Assembly: GCA_020633655.1 (NCBI GenBank)
Contig: JACKDF010000011.1
Span: 67,801-131,800 of the forward strand
Length of the DNA stretch: 64,000 nt
Direction: 5' to 3'
Origin: Deferribacteres bacterium
Lineage (GTDB): Bacteria; Zhuqueibacterota; Zhuqueibacteria; Zhuqueibacterales; Geothermadaptataceae
Positions 60,085 through 64,000 of this stretch are shown piece after piece (position 1 is the stretch's first letter; every line of letters starts with the position of its first letter). The notes below the pieces were generated by a model. It was given only the letters and a program-made list of their open reading frames with translations. It did not search any database and was not told where the DNA came from. A program made the position numbers and the translations under genes.

Positions 60085-61161
60085 ATGAAAAAATGGATCG
60101 TTTTTATCGCATTATTTTCTTCTTCTGTTTGTTTCGCTCAAGAAAAACTACTCGTTCTCCAACCGTATGAACCTGCAAATACCCTCGAAGATATCAGCAC
60201 AATTGGCATTTTATTCCGGCATTCGGTAGAAAATTTTTATGAGGGCAGGGTTTTGTACCATAGTACTCCCTGCCAGGACGAAGAGCAGGCAGTTGCACTT
60301 GCTGTGGAAATGCAATGCGACGAAGTTATTTTTTCTGAAATTCACCGTTTGGGTGGCAAATGGATATTCACTGCGAGTCTTCTGAGTGCAACAGGTAAAG
60401 TCGAATTTAACGAGCGCGGGACAGCACAAAATATTGAAGACTTTGAGCCATTAACCAATCGAATGGCACGAGCGTTAATTATGCGCGAGTCTCTGGATGC
60501 TGCTGCCACAACAGAAAATATTGTGGCGCAGGAAAAAGAAGAAGGGGAAGAAGGGCGTCGATTGAGCAATTTTAGTACTGGGCTCACTATTGGTTACATT
60601 TTTCCAAGCGGAAATAATTTGGCTTACTATGAAAGAGATGAACCGCTGTTTGGTCCAGCGAGTGAACCCCGCCTCCATACCTACACACAGATGATTAAAC
60701 TGGGTTGGATGAATATATGGGAATTTCATAACAATCTTGCCGTAAGTGCGGAGGTACTTTCTTTTATTCCTGCCTCCATCGGCTGTGATGTGAATTTTCT
60801 TCATTTGAAAAAGAAAACGGATGTAACGCCATTTTTTGGTGGCGGTATCGGTGCACACATAGTAGCGGCGGATAATCTTGAGGACAATTCAAATAAACGG
60901 AACTCCGGGCCAACTTTCAATGTGCAGGCAGGTGCCATGTTTTTTCGAACTTATAATATGCATGTATTGGCACGCGCTCAGTACCATCTCATCATTAACG
61001 AGGATAAAGATCAGGGATTGAGCCTGGATATTTCCGTTGTGATGCGGAAAAAAGAGAAAGACCGGAGCAGCAATCATTCCGATAGCTTTGATGTGCCCTT
61101 GAAATATCGAATTATTGGTGCGGTTATCGTCGGAGCCATTGCCGCTCTTGCGGGAGAATAG
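60085..61161 (+). CDS. Exported envelope protein of unknown function
   Basis: 358 residues, ATG at 60085 with AAAGGAG upstream. The signal peptide MKKWIVFIALFSSSVCFA is cleaved before QEKLLVLQ. The N-terminal 120 residues (VLQPYEPANTLEDISTIGILFRHSVENFYEG, AVALAVEMQCDEVIFSEIHRLGGKWIF) resemble the nucleotide-free TolB/CsgG-like fold used by lipoproteins that assemble surface structures, but this is weak. The second half has alternating strands (LTIGYIFPSGNN, VTPFFGGGIGAHIV, HVLARAQYHLII), like an outer-membrane barrel. It ends in a Gly-Ala helix (IIGAVIVGAIAALAG). I cannot assign a function. Confidence 0.65.
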   Translation: MKKWIVFIALFSSSVCFAQEKLLVLQPYEPANTLEDISTIGILFRHSVENFYEGRVLYHSTPCQDEEQAVALAVEMQCDEVIFSEIHRLGGKWIFTASLLSATGKVEFNERGTAQNIEDFEPLTNRMARALIMRESLDAAATTENIVAQEKEEGEEGRRLSNFSTGLTIGYIFPSGNNLAYYERDEPLFGPASEPRLHTYTQMIKLGWMNIWEFHNNLAVSAEVLSFIPASIGCDVNFLHLKKKTDVTPFFGGGIGAHIVAADNLEDNSNKRNSGPTFNVQAGAMFFRTYNMHVLARAQYHLIINEDKDQGLSLDISVVMRKKEKDRSSNHSDSFDVPLKYRIIGAVIVGAIAALAGE

Positions 61162-61449
61162 AGAATGGCTATGTGGATGTCTCGCTTTGAAAATTAGTTT
61201 GATTGAGTTCTGCGTGCTATATTTTCTTCGATTTTTAAAATTACTGCCAACGTCTGCTTTCGTTGTCACAGTTGAATTGTTTGTATTAAGTTTAAATTCC
61301 TTCGAGTTGTCGCTATTCAAAATTAGAGAGCTACCCGTGCCATCGCGATCAACTGCAAGCGCCGGTAGGCAGGGATTTGCGAAACAACTGCCCAAAACTC
61401 CAACCGAAAATACATAGAAATCTTCTCCAACTTGATAGCTTGCAATACG

Positions 61450-62007
61450 CTAATTTGATAAATGTATAGATCCACCACAATCGACGTAAACGATTTGTGT
61501 TCCAATACTGATAAATTCAGTCCGTATTTTTTCTTTCGATTTTTTCCAAGCTGCATTCGCGGCCTCACTTTTTGTACCTTCACAGCTAGTTTTAATCAAA
61601 ATCACAATTGATTCGTTAAAAATAAGCATAAAAGGAGAAGATTTGATCATTCTATTTTTTGCATCTTCGAGTTTTTTTATTCCGCGACAACCATCAAAAC
61701 CAGAAAGGAATTTTACAATAAGATTTTGAGTGTGCATTGAATCATTGTAGCTGTATGCAAAAAATTTTAATCTTTGATAAACCTTAATTTCCCCATATTT
61801 ATATTTTTCATTCGATTTGAAAGTTGTTTTAAAAATTTCAGTGAAGTTTGATTTGTCAAATATTCTAATCAAGTCCGTTTTTTCAGTAACTTCATGGTAA
61901 TCGTTTGCTAAAATTTGTTTAATATTTTCCAGTATTTTGTTGAAATTTTCGCTATGTAAATTGGTCGAGAATACTACAAAATAAATAAAGCAAAATAGAT
62001 ATTTCAT
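61450..62007 (-). CDS. Exported protein of unknown function, next to an attC-like site
   Basis: About 185 residues from MKYLFCFIYFVVFSTNLHS (62007), a good signal peptide; the longer frame to 62067 runs into the attC-like site. The mature part is Lys/Asn/Ile rich (NFNKILENIKQILANDYHEV), with two cysteine-containing stretches (GFDGCRGIKKLE and TSCEGTKSEAANAAW) and ends VYVDCGGSIHLSN. GC is well below the window average and no family is recognised. Low GC beside a GC-rich attC-like sequence is typical of integron cassette genes, which often encode small exported proteins of unknown role. Confidence 0.5.
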   Translation of the reverse strand: MKYLFCFIYFVVFSTNLHSENFNKILENIKQILANDYHEVTEKTDLIRIFDKSNFTEIFKTTFKSNEKYKYGEIKVYQRLKFFAYSYNDSMHTQNLIVKFLSGFDGCRGIKKLEDAKNRMIKSSPFMLIFNESIVILIKTSCEGTKSEAANAAWKKSKEKIRTEFISIGTQIVYVDCGGSIHLSN

Positions 62008-62026
62008 AAGTAACTCACAGTAGGAG

Positions 62027-62146
62027 ACATAACACGCGCTCTGGCGTCCCGCGACTTTGGTCACCATACTTCATGCTACCACAAAACACTGAACTTAAAA
62101 TTCTCGCCCGTACCGTAGCGGGTCAGTCAAGAAGCCCGAGTTAGGC
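62027..62146 (-). other. attC-like recombination site (candidate)
   Basis: Read on the minus strand, the site opens GCCTAAC (a perfect RYYYAAC R'' box) and ends GTTATGT (a GTTRRRY-like R' box with one mismatch), 120 nt apart, inside the usual attC length range. Next to the boxes, TCGGGCT and AGCGCGT pair at five of seven positions, and CCCGC pairs with GCGGG further in, giving the folded single-strand shape expected of attC. The site is GC-rich and flanked by AT-rich genes. A short minus-strand frame (62341-62141) even ends with its TAA inside GCCTAAC, as cassette genes often do. No integrase gene is present, so this would be a stray or integrase-less cassette remnant. The call rests on pairing by eye. 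Confidence 0.35.
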
Positions 62147-62556
62147 GCTTTTGGGCATCGCTAATGAATTTGTAATACTAATGATTACTGCTCCATTTGA
62201 CCAATTATCTCTGCCCACTTTAGGGTTTGTAGACAAGGCGGCAACCAGAATCTGACGACAGCACAGCGACTGAGTCATCTTTATAATGAAAAAAAGAAAA
62301 GCGTTCCGTTTTACGCGGGGCAATCCGGATGAGTCACTCACTCTAGTTGTTTATTAACAATTTCACTCTCTTTGGGACCAAAATCATAGTAAATATTTAT
62401 AAACGCCGGTTCCTTATCGGTTAAACTACAAATAATTTCTTTATTGATAACGATTTAGAGTGATTACAGCGGTTTACAAAAGATCTCCTAATTCATATTT
62501 TTCGCATGACGGATTATTGCCGTTTCGCATGACTCACCCCAGAAATGCTAACAATT
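62147..62556. other. Gap between the attC-like site and the CFI-box gene
   Basis: About 410 bp. The only coding candidate is a 66-codon minus-strand frame (62341-62141, MSDSSGLPRVKRNAFLFF) ending in the attC-like site; it has no ribosome-binding site and no recognised family, and may be cassette debris. The rest is AT-rich and featureless. Confidence 0.4.
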
Positions 62557-63204
62557 TTATTTGTTTAGCCATTTTATTATTGGATTCAATATAAATACCC
62601 TCAAAAATATTTTTAAGTAATCGTTATAAATAATGAATCGAGTTAATTGAGGGGATAATCTATAATAACAACGAACTAAAAACCGTCCAGTTTTCCACTG
62701 CAGGAGCTTTTCGTCACGAAAGTTTCTTAATATGGTTAGTTCTTTCGCAAAATCATCTCCATAAACAGCAGTAGCAATGAAACAGCCACCTCCCGGCCAT
62801 AAAATTGAAATTTGTTGACTTGATTGAAAGTGATTGGGTTGTTTACAATTGGAACAAATCCAACCAGGAATAAACGCTATTTTATCCAAGCTCGCATTAG
62901 CTGGTCCATACCTGTAGAATGTCATTTTTTCTCCAATGCGCGCGTATCCAGGTGCAGGTATAAGAGTTACCGGGCCTTCTATAACATAGTTGGCTTTGCA
63001 ATGTGTACATTTGAGCAGATAAGGTCTCCCTTTCTTACCCAATACATTTCGGGTCTTTCCTTCAATATTAAATGCAATTGTCTTTGGTGTTGCTCCAGAA
63101 CCCCAAACTTTTGTCCTGAATTTTGTATCAAACTGTTCACAGATTTCATCAACCGCTTTTTCTGTAATCGGAATCAATTCTTTAATTTTCCAAAAATTAT
63201 CCAT
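62557..63204 (-). CDS. CFI-box-CTERM domain protein with zinc-ribbon-like cysteines
   Basis: 215 residues. The N-terminal half has two cysteine pairs, CTHCKA (about 66-71) and CSNCKQ (about 118-123), suggesting a zinc site, with WICSNCKQPNHFQSS. The C-terminal part is the CFI-box: GGGCFIATAVYGDDFAKELTILRNFRDEKLLQWKTGRFLVRCYYRLSPQLTRFI, followed by a hydrophobic end (LRVFILNPIIKWL). The CFI-box is a C-terminal module of unknown role found fused to varied partners. AGGAGG-like bases lie 10 bp before the ATG. Upstream to 63507 is AT-rich without a gene. Confidence 0.7.
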   Translation of the reverse strand: MDNFWKIKELIPITEKAVDEICEQFDTKFRTKVWGSGATPKTIAFNIEGKTRNVLGKKGRPYLLKCTHCKANYVIEGPVTLIPAPGYARIGEKMTFYRYGPANASLDKIAFIPGWICSNCKQPNHFQSSQQISILWPGGGCFIATAVYGDDFAKELTILRNFRDEKLLQWKTGRFLVRCYYRLSPQLTRFIIYNDYLKIFLRVFILNPIIKWLNK

Positions 63205-63506
63205 TTAGTCCTCCAGATGCAAAATTTTGCAATTCATACAGCCTACAACATATTATTGTACCTTAGAAAAAGTTAAAAGCGAATTTTATACTCGGATTTT
63301 AGGGGTCTTACTAAGGTCATATATGGAAATAATTCCACCATAAGCCTTTATAGAATAGCAAAGCTGTCTGTGATAACTATATATAAAGCTTGAAATGTGG
63401 AAAATCTCCAGTGTTTTTGTCCATGATATGAAAATATAGCCGATTAGCATGGAAAATCAATACAATTATGGAGGTAAAGAATCCACGAATAACCGTACCC
63501 AATCCG

Positions 63507-64000
63507 CTATTTACGCTCCATCGCTGCCAACACCCGCTCCTGCGTCATTGGCAGCGTCAAAACGCGTGCACCGCAGGCATCAAAAATAGCATTGGCGATG
63601 ACAGCACCCATGCAGATGATCACCGGTTCGCCGCCGCCACGCGGTTTGGGATCGCCGGAATCGACGAGCACGGTTTCGATTTTCGGTAGCCAAGAAAATT
63701 TCGGCAATTCGTAGGTGTCGAAATTGAGATTGGCAATTTTGCCTCCGTTAAAGTGCAATTCTTCGGTCAACGCATAACCAAGCCCCATGGTTGCGCAGCC
63801 TTCCATCTGAATTTTTGCGCCTTCGGGATTGATGACAAGTCCCATATCCTGTGCAGCCACAATCCGTTTTACCTGCACGAATCCTGTTTTCTTATCCACA
63901 TCGACCTCTGCCATCACAGCCACATGGGTCTCCGCATCCGTGCCGCAGGCAACGCCGAATCCCTTGCCGCTGGGTGCATTTTTACCATGCCAGCCGAACT
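63507..64000 (-). CDS. Molybdenum hydroxylase large subunit, C-terminal part (5' beyond the window)
   Basis: The frame is open on the minus strand from the right edge to a stop at 63507. What is visible is the C-terminal molybdopterin-binding region of xanthine dehydrogenase/aldehyde oxidase-type enzymes, close to isoquinoline 1-oxidoreductase beta subunits: VDVDKKTGFVQVKRIVAAQDMGLVINP, QMEGCATMGLGYALTEEL, and the catalytic glutamate in RGGGEPVIICMGAVIANAIFDA. Such enzymes oxidise aldehydes or N-heterocycles using a molybdopterin cofactor, usually with an iron-sulfur subunit encoded beside them. Most of the protein and any partner lie outside the window. Substrate cannot be judged. Confidence 0.85.
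   Translation of the reverse strand, partial: FGWHGKNAPSGKGFGVACGTDAETHVAVMAEVDVDKKTGFVQVKRIVAAQDMGLVINPEGAKIQMEGCATMGLGYALTEELHFNGGKIANLNFDTYELPKFSWLPKIETVLVDSGDPKPRGGGEPVIICMGAVIANAIFDACGARVLTLPMTQERVLAAMERK

Noticed and set aside
61450..63204. Complete integron
   Set aside because: No tyrosine integrase gene with an attI site is in the window; only a single attC-like site is proposed.

Overview
The window looks like a chromosomal segment from an uncultured, free-living Gram-negative bacterium of the FCB/Calditrichota-KSB1-Ignavibacteria kind. The evidence is four secreted proteins ending in the NYPNPFN-type C-terminal sorting domain of type IX-like secretion, an outer-membrane Omp85-type lipase, lipoproteins, moderate-to-low GC, and a bacterial ffh-rpsP-khpA-rimM-trmD-rplS operon. 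I cannot name the lineage without a tree.

Layout. 1-2.2 kb: 3' part of a STAND-type NTPase with 40-residue TPR repeats, broken. 2.2-3.8 kb: tandem array of about 380-bp units with strong hairpins. 3.9-5.1 kb: DUF134 regulator and NifX/MTH1175-like protein, separated by two small inverted-repeat elements. 5.5-18.4 kb: nine-odd housekeeping and secreted genes (MFS exporter, DUF6125-like protein, patatin-Omp85 lipase, FG-GAP/ASPIC protein, PstS, M28 peptidase, Ddl, TPR-like protein), every one carrying frameshifts. 18.4-19.3 kb: a second pair of the same small elements. 19.4-30.3 kb: a tandem adenylate kinase, then a surface-polysaccharide locus (acyltransferase, NodU-type carbamoyltransferase, SxtJ, DUF5989, SGNH hydrolase, two GT4 glycosyltransferases, flippase). 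30.8-38.6 kb: a 2,600-residue secreted Ig-repeat protein. 38.9-39.9 kb: a trypsin-like lipoprotein. 40.3-44.1 kb: the SRP/ribosomal operon. 44.2-45.6 kb: class III aminotransferase. 45.6-50.2 kb (minus strand): a compact Calvin-Benson operon rpiB-rpe-glpX-cbbM(form II)-prk. 50.7-55.1 kb: secreted LRR/Ig protein, beta/gamma-crystallin-like protein and a small exported protein. 55.3-58.4 kb: a membrane-bound sigma-54 activator with a small membrane partner. 58.6-63.2 kb: DUF1080 lipoprotein, envelope protein, and two genes flanking an attC-like site. 63.5-64 kb: 3' end of a molybdenum hydroxylase large subunit.

How it works together. The cbb operon contains both diagnostic Calvin enzymes (phosphoribulokinase and a form II RubisCO with its active-site motifs) plus the sugar-phosphate enzymes that regenerate ribulose-5-phosphate, so CO2 fixation is the main metabolic inference. 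The 20.9-30.3 kb block would make, decorate (acyl, carbamoyl) and export a surface glycan. The large Ig/LRR/crystallin proteins are exported surface or extracellular proteins that end in the same sorting domain.

Two genome-scale oddities stand out. All long genes left of about 18.4 kb are frameshifted and none to the right is, with the change falling at a dispersed-repeat pair, which suggests an assembly or coverage boundary (or, less likely, real decay). No tRNA, rRNA, CRISPR array, transposase or integrase gene was seen.
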